Positions 53,698-62,986 of a stretch of DNA of 64,000 bases are shown one piece after another. Source of the stretch: CAWKAV01 sp963847735 (lineage in GTDB: Bacteria; Desulfobacterota; Desulfuromonadia; Desulfuromonadales; BM103). A program made the position numbers and the translations under genes. The notes under the pieces were generated by a model. It was not told the DNA's origin and ran no database searches. It worked only from the letters and a program-made list of their open reading frames with translations. The stretch is from the NCBI GenBank assembly GCA_963847735.1, contig CAWKAV010000005.1:133959-197958 (forward strand). The letters are read 5' to 3'. How positions within the stretch are numbered: the first letter of the stretch is position 1; every line of letters starts with the position of its first letter.

Positions 53698-54447
53698 ATG
53701 GATGAAAAACACCATATCGAAGTCCGTAACCTGACCATGGCATATGGCGATTTTGTCGTGCAGCACGACCTCAATTTCGTGGTGGAAAAAGGTGATATCT
53801 TCGTGATTATGGGCGGCAACGGCTGTGGCAAGACCACTCTGATGAGGGCCTTGGTCGGGCTGCAGCGGCCGATCGCCGGCACGGTCTATTACAGCGGTGA
53901 AGATTTCTGGAACAGCTCGACAGAGGATCAGGCGCGGCTCAAACGCCGCCTCGGCATCATGTTCCAGGGTGGGGCCCTGTGGAGTTCGCTCTCTCTGGCG
54001 GAGAATGTGGCTCTACCCCTTCAGGAGTACACCTCCTTGCCGGTGGAACGGATCGACGAGGTCGTCGCCTTCAAGCTGGCCCTGGTAGGGCTCGCCGGCT
54101 TCGGCGAGTTTTACCCGTCAGCGCTGAGCGGTGGCATGCGCAAACGCGCCGGGCTGGCCAGGGCCATGGCGCTTGATCCGGATATCCTGGTGATCGACGA
54201 GCCTTCTTCGGGACTGGATCCCCTCACCGCTCGCCGGCTGGATGACTTGATCCTCGAACTGCGGGACAGCCTCGGCACAACGATCGTGGTCGTGACCCAC
54301 GAACTCGCCAGCATCCTCAGCATAGGCAGCAATTCAGTCTTTCTCGATGCCGACACCCATACCATGATCGCCACCGGCAATCCGAGGCAGGCGGCACAAA
54401 CCGGCGCTGTCAAGGTGCGCCATTTCCTGAGCAGGGGGGAGGCATGA
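53698..54447 (+). CDS. mlaF: MlaF-like ABC ATPase
   Basis: A 249-residue ATPase. Walker A GGNGCGKTTLMRALVG, the Q loop in MFQGGALWSSLSLAENVALPL, signature LSGGMRKRAGLARAMALDP, Walker B ILVIDEPSSGLDP and the H loop VVTHELAS are complete. The phrase GALWSSLS resembles the MlaF/MKL-type motif GALF-S-L. It powers MlaE, four bases upstream, and overlaps the MlaD gene by four bases. Confidence 0.92.
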   Translation: MDEKHHIEVRNLTMAYGDFVVQHDLNFVVEKGDIFVIMGGNGCGKTTLMRALVGLQRPIAGTVYYSGEDFWNSSTEDQARLKRRLGIMFQGGALWSSLSLAENVALPLQEYTSLPVERIDEVVAFKLALVGLAGFGEFYPSALSGGMRKRAGLARAMALDPDILVIDEPSSGLDPLTARRLDDLILELRDSLGTTIVVVTHELASILSIGSNSVFLDADTHTMIATGNPRQAAQTGAVKVRHFLSRGEA

Positions 54448-55448
54448 GCAAGCGCGCCAATCCGGCCATGATCGGCACTTTTGTTCTGGGAGCATTTACC
54501 CTCGGGGTGGTCACCATACTGATGTTGTCCGGTGGCCACTGGTTTCAGGAGCATCGGCAGCAGATCCTCTATTTCGAGGGCGCGGCCCAGGGTTTGCAGG
54601 TCGGCGCGCCGGTGGTGTTCCTCGGCGTAAAGGTAGGAAGCGTCAAGCGGATTCAACTCGGACTTCAAAGAAACAATCAAAAATTCCTGGTGGCGGTCAC
54701 TATCGAAATCGAGCCGGAGGTGGTGCAGGCCCGCCTTGGCGAACAGATCGATCTGCGCGACCAGGAGACCATGCGTCAGCTGGTTGAGCGTGGGCTGCGG
54801 GGCCAGCTGCGTATGCAGAGCTTTCTCACCGGCCAGCTTTATGTGGGCCTTGATTTTTACCCGGACAGGCCGGCCCGTTTTTTCGCCACGGATCCTGCCC
54901 TCAACGAAATCCCGACCATCCCGACCACGGTGGAGGAGCTGACCCTGAAGCTCGAAAGCTTCCACGTAGAAAAGTTTCTCAACGACATGTCCGTCATCAG
55001 CGCATCGGTCAGCAAGCTGCTCGGCACCGACGAGACTGCCGAACTGCCGCAGCGGCTGAGTCGAATCTTGACGCATCTGGAGTCGTTTTCCCGCAAGCTC
55101 AATGACGAAAGCGCACCCGTGCTCGACGACCTGCGAGCGGATCTTGCCGCCCTGAATGAGGCCCTGGTCGCCGTGACCAGAGCCGCAGACCGGATTGCGG
55201 AGCTGGCGGAACCGGAATCGCCGCTCTTCGAGAGCTTGCGCCACGCCGGCGAAGAGCTTGCCGGCGCGGCCCTGGCCGTGCGGGAGTTGAGCGTTGCCGA
55301 CTCTCCCACGCTCGAGCGTCTCAACGTGCTGATGCAGGAGCTTGCCCGCTCAGCCAGGGCTGTGCGCTTGCTGGCTGAAACCATCGAGCAGGAACCCGAG
55401 GCGATGTTACGGGGCAAACACGGCCAGGAGGATAATCATGAACAATGA
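54444..55448 (+). CDS. mlaD: MCE-domain protein, MlaD-like
   Basis: A 334-residue protein with an N-terminal membrane anchor (IGTFVLGAFTLGVVTILML) and one MCE domain (about residues 38-120: YFEGAAQGLQVGAPVVFLGVKVGSVKRI, GLRGQLRMQSFLTGQLYVGLDFYP). The C-terminal ~190 residues are long alpha helices (FHVEKFLNDMSVISASVSKLL, repeated LARSARAVR), longer than the E. coli MlaD tail, and could form a periplasmic shaft. It binds lipids and links the inner membrane complex to carriers such as MlaC. Confidence 0.9.
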   Translation: MSKRANPAMIGTFVLGAFTLGVVTILMLSGGHWFQEHRQQILYFEGAAQGLQVGAPVVFLGVKVGSVKRIQLGLQRNNQKFLVAVTIEIEPEVVQARLGEQIDLRDQETMRQLVERGLRGQLRMQSFLTGQLYVGLDFYPDRPARFFATDPALNEIPTIPTTVEELTLKLESFHVEKFLNDMSVISASVSKLLGTDETAELPQRLSRILTHLESFSRKLNDESAPVLDDLRADLAALNEALVAVTRAADRIAELAEPESPLFESLRHAGEELAGAALAVRELSVADSPTLERLNVLMQELARSARAVRLLAETIEQEPEAMLRGKHGQEDNHEQ

Positions 55449-56052
55449 TCGCTTCTGCCATAGAGGTGTCAAGTCTTTACTGCTGCTGATCGCCATCGTC
55501 CTGTGGGCGGGCTGTGCCCGGACGCCTCCGATCAGCTATTATCAGCTCTCAATCAGACCCGATGCTGCTGCACTGCCTGCCCCGAGCGCTAACGGCCAGA
55601 GCCTTGTTGTCGGGCTTGGCCCGGTGCAGCTGCCGGAATATCTTGAGAGGCTCCAGATCGTCAGACGGAGTTCGGCGAACCACCTGCAGGTCACGGCGGC
55701 ACAGCGCTGGGCGGAGCCACTCTCGGCGGGCCTGCCGCGGGTCCTCGGCGAGGACCTTGCCTTACTGCTCGGCGATGGCCGCGTCCTGCACCATCCCTGG
55801 GGCCGCTCCCGGCTCATCGACCGTCAGGTTTGCTTGGAGATACTGCAGTTCGAGGGTGGACAGGACGGGGCGGCAGTGCTGAGTGCGCGCTGGTCGGTGC
55901 TGGACGCCAACGGAAAAATGCTGCTCGCTGAGCGGCGAAGCGACTTCAAGGTCGAAGCAGCCCCGGGTACGGAAGCGATGGTCGCCGCCTTGAGCGACGC
56001 ATTATGGCGGCTTGCCGGCGAGATCGCCATCAGCTTTGCCGGGCCCGATTAA
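55438..56052 (+). CDS. PqiC-like ABC-transport auxiliary lipoprotein
   Basis: A 204-residue protein starting MNNDRFCHRGVKSLLLLIAIVLWAGC, where LWAGC is the lipobox. The core YYQLSIRPDAA, VGLGPVQLPEYLERLQIVRR, WAEPLSAGLPRVLGEDLALLLG is the ABC_trans_aux (PqiC) domain, found with MCE proteins. It overlaps the MlaD gene by 11 bases. It is probably outer-membrane anchored and helps hold or dock the MCE shaft. Confidence 0.88.
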   Translation: MNNDRFCHRGVKSLLLLIAIVLWAGCARTPPISYYQLSIRPDAAALPAPSANGQSLVVGLGPVQLPEYLERLQIVRRSSANHLQVTAAQRWAEPLSAGLPRVLGEDLALLLGDGRVLHHPWGRSRLIDRQVCLEILQFEGGQDGAAVLSARWSVLDANGKMLLAERRSDFKVEAAPGTEAMVAALSDALWRLAGEIAISFAGPD

Positions 56053-56175
56053 CGCAACGCATTGATATAAAATTGCAATTGTATTAATCTGAATTCCTGG
56101 TTTAGCTTGCCGTTTTTGGCGGTGGGGCCATTCGTTTGATCTTTACGTTGCTTTCCTTTAAGGAGAAACAGATTT

Positions 56176-57339
56176 ATGCCCCAGACCAACGCGAATGAAT
56201 ATTTCCGCCTCTTCTTTGCAACCGCCCAGGCGATCCTTTCGGCCCGCAGTCTGCAGGAGACCCTGGATTTCCTGGTGCAGCGCACTGTCGCCGCGCTGGA
56301 GATCAAGGCCGGTAGCCTGCGACTGCTTGATGAGGAGACCAACAATCTCAAGCAGGTCGCCTCCTTCGGCTTGAGTGAGGTCTATCTGAATAAAGGCGCC
56401 CTGAACGCTGACCAGAGCATTCCTGAAGTACTGGTCGGCAAGCCGGTCTGTATCAAGAACGCCTACGATGACCCGCGCATTCAATATCCCGACGCCATGC
56501 GCGCCGAGGGTATCAACACCGTTCTCTCGGTGCCGCTGATCGCCGGTGAAAAGGTTATCGGTGTCTTGCGCCTCTACAGCGCCGAACAACGCGATTACAG
56601 TGCTGAAGACATTGAGTTTGTCTCTGCCCTGGCTGAAATGGGCGGTCTGGCGATTGCCAACGCCCGGCTTTGTCAAAACCAGGGTGACAAACTCGCCTCA
56701 TTGTTCGATGAGATCGGTGTCGATCTGCCGACTACAGCCGTGAGCGGTGAGCAGCAGTTCGAAACCTGTGCTTTCCTGCCGATCGATGCGAGCCGGAGTC
56801 TCGGCTATTTCCGGACCCTGCATGAGATCACACGGGCAATTCTCTCGACCACCGATTCCAGGCAGGTGGTGCAGTTGATCGTCGAAAAAGTGATCAGTAT
56901 CATGCGGGTCAAAGCCAGCGCCCTGCGCCTGCGTAATGAAACGACCCACGAGTTGGAATTGATCGCGACCAGTGGCCTGAGCGAAAAATTCCTGGCCAAG
57001 GGGCAACCGCACACCGACCAGAGCATCAGCGAGACCCTGGCGGGAAGACCGGTCCTGATTACCGACACCGCCAATGACCCGCGGCTCGAATACCCCGCCG
57101 AGACGGTCGCCGAGGGCATAGCTTCCATCCTCTCCATGCCGATCGTCGCCCGTCAGCGGGTGGTCGGTGTCCTGCGACTTTACAGCGCCGAACAACGACA
57201 GTTCAGCCAGGAAGAAATCACCTTTCTCCTGGCGCTGGCCGAGATCGCCGGGGTTGCCATCATGAACGCACGAATTTATGAGAAGACCCGCAACGATCTT
57301 TCCTTCTGGACTGCCACCCTCGGTTATATGCAGGATTGA
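56176..57339 (+). CDS. Tandem GAF-domain protein
   Basis: A 387-residue soluble protein with two homologous GAF domains (about residues 5-165 and 210-378). Both carry the same sequence landmarks: a KA(G/S)SLRL-type strand, FGLSE or SGLSE, the phrase D(Q)SI(P/S)E, NDPR, SVP(L/M)I and GVLRLYSAEQR near their ends, so the protein arose by internal duplication. There is no kinase, cyclase or DNA-binding part. It probably senses a small molecule or cyclic nucleotide and acts through a partner. It is well spaced after the mla operon, with AAGGAG upstream. Confidence 0.85.
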   Translation: MPQTNANEYFRLFFATAQAILSARSLQETLDFLVQRTVAALEIKAGSLRLLDEETNNLKQVASFGLSEVYLNKGALNADQSIPEVLVGKPVCIKNAYDDPRIQYPDAMRAEGINTVLSVPLIAGEKVIGVLRLYSAEQRDYSAEDIEFVSALAEMGGLAIANARLCQNQGDKLASLFDEIGVDLPTTAVSGEQQFETCAFLPIDASRSLGYFRTLHEITRAILSTTDSRQVVQLIVEKVISIMRVKASALRLRNETTHELELIATSGLSEKFLAKGQPHTDQSISETLAGRPVLITDTANDPRLEYPAETVAEGIASILSMPIVARQRVVGVLRLYSAEQRQFSQEEITFLLALAEIAGVAIMNARIYEKTRNDLSFWTATLGYMQD

Positions 57340-57759
57340 CAAGGGTTCTTACGGGGGACACTTACAGGGCTCTTCCGATTGGAGTGTCCCTCTCGTCAAC
57401 TCGTCAAAAGCAAATTCCTGTCATTTGATGACAAAGAGCTTGCTTAAGGAGTTAAAAACGACAGAAGCGTCATAAAAATCACACTTTTTCGACTGCCTGG
57501 CAAGGGACGAATGTTGCCCCTCTACGATGAGCACGCTTTACAGATTGCCGGCGTCGACATCGCGCATCCGATGATGGCCGCCGCTTTGGATTGGCAGGAG
57601 ATTTGCTGATTTTTGCAGGACGAGTATAGCCAAACGCGATTTCGCCATTGGTTGCGAACAGGGCAGAGTGCTCAAGACTATCGAACGGCCCCCCTATCTG
57701 CACGAGATGAAACTGGACTTCGGCGAAAATGATTCAAACTCGAATCGAGAGGGAAAAGT
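57340..57759. other. Intergenic region with inverted repeat and degraded coding traces
   Basis: About 420 bases between the GAF and carbamoyltransferase genes. GGGACACT (57355-57362) and AGTGTCCC (57383-57390) form an inverted repeat. Several short frames are open but broken, e.g. MLPLYDEHALQIAGVDIAHP at 57511 and a frame ending EMKLDFGENDSNSNREGKV just before the next gene. They look like remnants of a decayed or truncated gene, but I cannot name it. Confidence 0.45.
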
Positions 57760-60036
57760 ATGAGCAACAGCCATCCCGGTGACTACCACTATATTCTTGG
57801 CGTACAAAGTTTCGCGAATCAGGACTCTGGCGCCTGCCTGGTTCGATTTTCAAAGTCGGGCAGCGAATTAGACTATATCGCCATATCAGAAGAGCGTTTG
57901 ATCCGGAAAAAATATCCCTATAGCTTCCCCCTGCATTCGATCGCTTATTGTATGGAGGGCTTTGGACTACAGGCAATCGATCAAATCGACCTGCTGGTGG
58001 CCGACCATATTCGCGTCGAGCGCTGGTTTAATTCGGGCCCGGGTTACAACAAGGGCGAATTCGACTATTTGAAACTGAAGTTAGATTTTGATCCGAAAAA
58101 AATAATTTCCATCGAGCACCACATGGCCCATGCCGCCAGTGCTTTTTACGCCAGCCCCTTCGCAGATGCCAGCATCCTAATTATCGACGGCAACGGTTCC
58201 GACCTCGAAACCACCTCTTTTTTTGCGGCCAAAAACAATAAAATTACCCGCCTCGAAACCTATAAGGCCCACGGAATCGGTGCGGCCTACAGCGCGGTGT
58301 CGCGAGACATTTTAAATCTTGGCATGGGTGGGGAGGGCAAAACCATGGGCCTGGCGCCCTACGGCGAAAAGCACCCGCAGGTCCTGGACATAGCAACCGA
58401 GCTCGACGGCATAAAAAACGATTTGTCCAGCTTTATGCGCCGCATGCCGTATTCGGACGTGCTAAACCAATTGGATGATAGCAACAGAATCAATCCGCTT
58501 AAAAAAGCCTACCGCGTGCGCGGTAAAAGCGAAGACGCGCTCGACCCCTATTTCTCGCGAGTCGCCTACGATTTGCAACAGGAAACCGAGCGAGTGGTGA
58601 CCCACCTCGGCAAGGTACTCGACGCGCGTTCGGAAAGTAAAAATCTTTGCATGGCCGGCGGAGTAGCGCTTAACTCCGTCGCCAATAAAATCATGTTCGA
58701 CAATACCAGCTTTGAAAATATTTTCGTATTTCCGGCGTGTTCAGACTCGGGCATTCCCTTCGGCCTAGCGATGTGGGGATACTACAATGCCGAGCAGTTT
58801 CAAAATGTTAAAAAGCGAAAACTCAATTTCAGCAACGCCTACACCGGCGTCGAATATTCACAGCAAAGCATAGAAGCCCTGCTGCAAGCCAATGACATTC
58901 CCTTTGAACTCTGCGATTGTGCCAAGGTCGCCGAACTGATCGCAGAAGGAAATATAGTCGCTTGGCATCAGGGCGCAAGCGAGTACGGCCCGAGGGCGCT
59001 TGGGCACAGAAGTATTTTTACCGACAGTCGCCGCGCCGAAATGCGCGATATCCTCAACTTTCGCGTGAAGCACCGCGAGAACTATCGGCCCTTTGCTCCC
59101 ATCGTCTTGCTCGAAGATTGCGAGGAGTATTTCGAAATAAAAGGCGACTCACCCTACATGTTGTTGGTGGCCGATGTGCGCAAGCCCGAGGTCATACCCT
59201 CGGTTACCCACGTCGATGGCACGGCTCGCGTGCAGACAGTAACGCGTGAGGGCAACGGAGTGGTCTATGATCTGGTCGCTGCGTTTAAGGCGATAACCGG
59301 TGTGCCGGTGATTTTAAATACCTCGTTTAACGATGCCGGCGAACCGATAGTCGAAACGCCCGCGGACTCGCTGATTTGTTTCCTGGGCACCGATATTGAT
59401 TTTCTGGTGCTCGGAAGCGTGATGATCAACGCGCAGGGCTTGAACAAAACCGCCCTCTATCAAAAATTGACCGCCGAGCGCGCGGAGCAGATCGCCGCGC
59501 GCGCGCTTCAGCTGCGTGAAAAATTCTGCCCCGGTTACGATACCGAAGAGCGCGACCTTTTCATCAGGGAGGAAAACAAGGTCGCCGAATGGCACGTAAA
59601 ATATCGCGCCCGCTATGAGCTGGAAAAAAAGGTCCAGGACTGGGTGCTGAAGCGTAAAAAAATTCTGGTTATCGGTACCGACGATCACAGTCAAACCCTG
59701 TTGCGGCACGTCAATAATTTTTACAGGGTCGAGGTCGCTGCTTATCTGCGCATTGAACCGCGCTTCGAACTGCGCGAGCCGAACGAGGAGTTTTCCGGCT
59801 TTGCCTATGCGAGGAAGGTTGACTGGACGAATGCCTTTGATGGCATCGATGAAATTTTAATCTCGTCGCATGAGTATCAAAACAATATCGTCGCCCGCCT
59901 GGAAGCACTGGGTGTACAAATCTCCACCTACCTGATTTACGACAACGTTTCGCGCAACATGATCGAAGTATTGTCGAAACTGCCGAAGTATCGCCCTGCA
60001 CCAAAGCAGGTGGACGCAGGGGAGTCACCAATATAG
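57760..60036 (+). CDS. NodU/CmcH-family carbamoyltransferase with C-terminal extension
   Basis: A 758-residue protein starting MSNSHPGDYHYILGVQ after GAGAGGGAAAAG. The N-terminal metal/ATP site includes ISIEHHMAHAASAFYASPF (about 115-132) and IIDGNGSDLETTSF; later GGVALNSVANKIMFD, WHQGASEYGPRALGHRSIF and NTSFND are family signatures. These enzymes transfer a carbamoyl group to sugars or antibiotics. The family ends near residue 580; here residues about 630-745 (KKILVIGTDDHSQTLLRHVNNFY... onward) form an added Rossmann-like domain. Codon use is more AT-rich (AAA, ATA) than neighbours, suggesting transfer. No biosynthetic partner is adjacent. Confidence 0.85.
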   Translation: MSNSHPGDYHYILGVQSFANQDSGACLVRFSKSGSELDYIAISEERLIRKKYPYSFPLHSIAYCMEGFGLQAIDQIDLLVADHIRVERWFNSGPGYNKGEFDYLKLKLDFDPKKIISIEHHMAHAASAFYASPFADASILIIDGNGSDLETTSFFAAKNNKITRLETYKAHGIGAAYSAVSRDILNLGMGGEGKTMGLAPYGEKHPQVLDIATELDGIKNDLSSFMRRMPYSDVLNQLDDSNRINPLKKAYRVRGKSEDALDPYFSRVAYDLQQETERVVTHLGKVLDARSESKNLCMAGGVALNSVANKIMFDNTSFENIFVFPACSDSGIPFGLAMWGYYNAEQFQNVKKRKLNFSNAYTGVEYSQQSIEALLQANDIPFELCDCAKVAELIAEGNIVAWHQGASEYGPRALGHRSIFTDSRRAEMRDILNFRVKHRENYRPFAPIVLLEDCEEYFEIKGDSPYMLLVADVRKPEVIPSVTHVDGTARVQTVTREGNGVVYDLVAAFKAITGVPVILNTSFNDAGEPIVETPADSLICFLGTDIDFLVLGSVMINAQGLNKTALYQKLTAERAEQIAARALQLREKFCPGYDTEERDLFIREENKVAEWHVKYRARYELEKKVQDWVLKRKKILVIGTDDHSQTLLRHVNNFYRVEVAAYLRIEPRFELREPNEEFSGFAYARKVDWTNAFDGIDEILISSHEYQNNIVARLEALGVQISTYLIYDNVSRNMIEVLSKLPKYRPAPKQVDAGESPI

Positions 60037-60068
60037 GCTCCCGGTTTTCCATGCCAAGCGCCTCGTCG

Positions 60069-60950
60069 CTAGAAGAGTAATTTCCGCTCGGATTCAAACT
60101 CCATTTCTCTACCGGAAATCGGATCGAGAAACTTCATTCTCCGTGCAATCAGCTGTAGCGGGTTGTCCAGATCATCCTCCTGCTTGGGGAGCAGTTCAGG
60201 ATAATATCTGTCATTCATTATGCTGAAGCCCAGTCCGCTCATATGAAGTCTTAATTGATGCTTCTTGCCGGTTAACGGGTAAAGCCAAAAATGCGCCAGG
60301 TTGTCTCTGAACGCCACCAGTTTGATCCTCGATCTGGCATTCACGACCCCTGGAACAACCTTTGTCCGGAACCATGTGTCCGCCCTGACCAGTCGATTTT
60401 CAATCATCCAGTTGCTTGTTTTAGGGCAATGAGTAACCTCGGATAGCGCTTCATAACTTTTCTCGATACGACCGCTCAAGAAGAGTCCGCCGTAGAGTCC
60501 CCGAGTTTCATTGTTCGTGGAAAAAAGGACTAGGCCCGAGGTCTCGCGGTCAATCCTGTGTAGGGGGACCAGATCGGGGTTGCCGGTTTTTCCCTTCAGA
60601 CGATTGAGCAGACATTCGTTGACATAAGGGCCTGATGGTGTGACGGCGAGAAACGGCGGCTTGCAGGCGATGAGAATATCATTGTTTTGGAAGAGAATTT
60701 TTTCCTGCAGGGGAACCAGAGGCTCCTCAGCGACCTCTCTGAAGTAAAAGAGCCTTTTTTGGGGGCGGTAGGGTGTCTCAAAGGTGACGGGCACACCCGC
60801 ATCATCGAGAACCTTGCCCCGCAGAATCCGTTCCTCCCATGCTGCCTGCCCGACAGCGGGAAACCGCCGCACCAAAAAACCCAGGACAGAGGGGTAGGGT
60901 TTCTCAACGCAGGGCATGCTGACGCATGAAGGGTATTTGGAAATCCCCAT
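60069..60950 (-). CDS. RluA-family pseudouridine synthase (1)
   Basis: A 293-residue protein. The catalytic motif is VPLHRIDRETSGLVLFST, followed by LYPLTGKKHQLRLHMSGLGFSIMNDRYY, both diagnostic for RluA enzymes, which isomerise uridines in rRNA or tRNA. It has a proline-rich variable N-terminal region (FLVRRFPAVGQAAWEERI) before the core, as in the RluA/TruC-like group acting on tRNA or as in YqcB. It has no S4 domain. It is transcribed toward the carbamoyltransferase gene. Confidence 0.88.
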   Translation of the reverse strand: MGISKYPSCVSMPCVEKPYPSVLGFLVRRFPAVGQAAWEERILRGKVLDDAGVPVTFETPYRPQKRLFYFREVAEEPLVPLQEKILFQNNDILIACKPPFLAVTPSGPYVNECLLNRLKGKTGNPDLVPLHRIDRETSGLVLFSTNNETRGLYGGLFLSGRIEKSYEALSEVTHCPKTSNWMIENRLVRADTWFRTKVVPGVVNARSRIKLVAFRDNLAHFWLYPLTGKKHQLRLHMSGLGFSIMNDRYYPELLPKQEDDLDNPLQLIARRMKFLDPISGREMEFESERKLLF

Positions 60951-60968
60951 TCGAGGACCAGTCCTTAT

Positions 60969-61073
60969 TTATTTCTTTTCGGCCTTTTTAATCTTTTTCT
61001 CGGCCTTTTTTTCTTTCATGCTTTTGGCGGGTGCTTTTTTGTCCGGCTTCTTGCTGTCCATGCCCTTGCTCAT
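60969..61073 (-). CDS. Tiny lysine-rich protein
   Basis: A 34-residue frame, MSKGMDSKKPDKKAPAKSM followed by more Lys/Glu/Ala, starting at 61073 after GAGGAGGAGAAC. More than a third of residues are lysine. Similar small proteins starting MSKGMD and rich in Lys occur in several proteobacteria, so it is likely real. Function is unknown; nucleic acid or membrane association is a guess. Confidence 0.75.
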   Translation of the reverse strand: MSKGMDSKKPDKKAPAKSMKEKKAEKKIKKAEKK

Positions 61074-61256
61074 GATGTTCTCCTCCTCTGCGGTGGTCAG
61101 GAAACGGGCCCGACTCGAAATATAGCTCATTTTAGCACGCCCTGCCTGCTGCAGGATTTATTTTGATGATGAACACATGAAGTCTATTCCTGAATTAAGT
61201 TCAAAAATCAGGTATGATGCTCCTATCTCACATTTATCCAATCTGGAAAGGCGGCC

Positions 61257-61583
61257 ATGAAAAAGTGTCCCTTCTGTGCTGAAGAGATCCAGGATGACGC
61301 GATCAAGTGTAAACACTGCGGAGAATTCATCAAGGGTCTTCCTGCCGGGCGTTTTGCCGAAGAGAAACTGCCATGGTATTTCCGTTCGACCTTTATTGTC
61401 CTCGCTCTCTGCAGCGTGGGGCCGCTGGCCTTGCCACTGATCTGGTGGCGGCCACAAACGTCGCTGACATGGAAGCTGGTGCTCACCATCGGCATTCTCG
61501 CCCTCAGCTGGGTCTTGTACCTGGTCTCGCTGGAATCCTTGCGTTCCCTGCAGGAGTATTACAAACTGCTTGAGAGTCTGTAA
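61257..61583 (+). CDS. Zinc-ribbon membrane protein
   Basis: A 108-residue protein with a zinc ribbon at the N terminus (CPFC at 4-7, CKHC at 18-21) and two membrane segments (FIVLALCSVGPLALPLIWW and LVLTIGILALSWVLYLV). GAAAGGCGG lies upstream of its ATG. Zinc-ribbon membrane proteins of this kind are common but uncharacterised. It is just upstream of the helicase but with 65 bases between. Confidence 0.75.
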   Translation: MKKCPFCAEEIQDDAIKCKHCGEFIKGLPAGRFAEEKLPWYFRSTFIVLALCSVGPLALPLIWWRPQTSLTWKLVLTIGILALSWVLYLVSLESLRSLQEYYKLLESL

Positions 61584-61648
61584 ATTGTGGCTTAACCCCC
61601 AGCCCCGACCCGGTATGTCCGGTTCACTTTACACGAGGAATTTGATCC

Positions 61649-62986
61649 ATGTCATTTGCATCTCTCGGCCTGCGCGCGGAACTGCTGAGCGCGATAGCCA
61701 CCCAGGGTTATACAACGCCGACGCCCATCCAGAGCCAGGCCATCCCGGTCATTTTCGAGGGCTGCGACCTGCTCGCGGGCGCCCAGACCGGCACCGGCAA
61801 GACAGCGGCATTTGCCCTGCCGATCGTGCAGATGCTGAGTGAGCGATCCCCGAACAAGAAGCGCAGAAATCCGCGCGCCCTGGTGCTGGTGCCGACCCGC
61901 GAACTGGCGGCACAGGTCAGCGAGCAGATGCAGAATTACGGTCGACGTCTGTCGCTGCGTTCCACCAAGATCTATGGCGGGGTGAATATCCGGGCGCAGA
62001 TCGAACGGCTGCACCGGGGCGTCGATATCGTCGTCGCGACACCCGGACGTCTGCTCGATCACGCCGAACGCGGCACGATCAAGCTGAACGAGATCGAGTT
62101 CCTGGTGCTGGACGAGGCCGACCGCATGCTCGATCTCGGCTTTATCGACGACATCCTGTCGGGGGTGAGTATCTGCCATCGCAACGCCAGAACCTGCTCT
62201 TTTCGGCAACCTATTCGCAGAGCATCAAGCAGCTCGCCGACGAGCTGCTCGATCAACCGCGACGGATCGAAGTGGCGCGTCGCAATATCGCTGCCGATGC
62301 GGTGACCCAGGCGGTCTATCCGGTCGAACGCAGCCGCAAACGGGAGATGCTCTCGCACCTGATCCGCAAGGGCGAGTGGAACCAGGTGCTGGTTTTCACC
62401 CGCACCCGCTACGGTGCCGACAAGCTGACCGATGAGTTGCTTTTCGACGGCATCAAGGCCGCCGCCATCCACAGCAACAAGAGCCAGTCGATCAGGACGC
62501 GCACTCTGGCAGAGTTCAAGCGGGGTGAGTTGCGCGTGCTGGTGGCGACCGATGTGGCGGCGCGCGGACTCGATATCGAACGGCTGCCGCATGTGGTGAA
62601 TTACGAGCTGCCCCAGGTTCCCGAAGATTATGTGCATCGTATCGGCCGCACCGGCCGGGCCGGAGAAGACGGCGTGGCGATCTCTCTGGTCTGTCCGGCA
62701 GAGCAGCCACGGCTGGCCGGCGATTGAACAGCTGCTGAGTATGCCATCCCGCAGCAGACGATCGCGGAATTTCCGCAGATTGCTGTCAAGCGGGGAGTCA
62801 AGCCGAAGGCTGACCAGAAATCCAAGAAGGCGCTGTCCAAACCAAAGAAGACACCTGCCAAGCCCGCAGAAACCGACCAAGGTTCCGCGTCAACAAAGAA
62901 CACGACCGCGGAAAGAAAAAGCCGTGACTGCGCGGCCCGCGCCCAAGGTCGGTCGCCGGGTGAGCAGGACAAAGCCCGGTCGATGA
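61649..62986 (+). pseudogene. rhlE: RhlE-type DEAD-box RNA helicase, frameshifted
   Basis: From the ATG at 61649 the product has the Q motif TPIQSQAIP, AQTGTGKTAAFAL, PTRELAAQV, TPGRLLDH and DEAD in LVLDEADRML. A break near 62165 moves the rest to another frame: NLLFSATYSQSIKQL, VLVFTRTRYGADKL, ATDVAARGLDIERLPHVVNYELP and HRIGRTGRAGEDG. Further breaks near 62710-62740 and about 62880 shift the lysine-rich tail, which ends RTKPGR at 62986. All helicase motifs are intact, so sequence error is likely. It remodels RNA or ribosome assembly intermediates. Its stop overlaps the VF530 gene. Confidence 0.85.
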
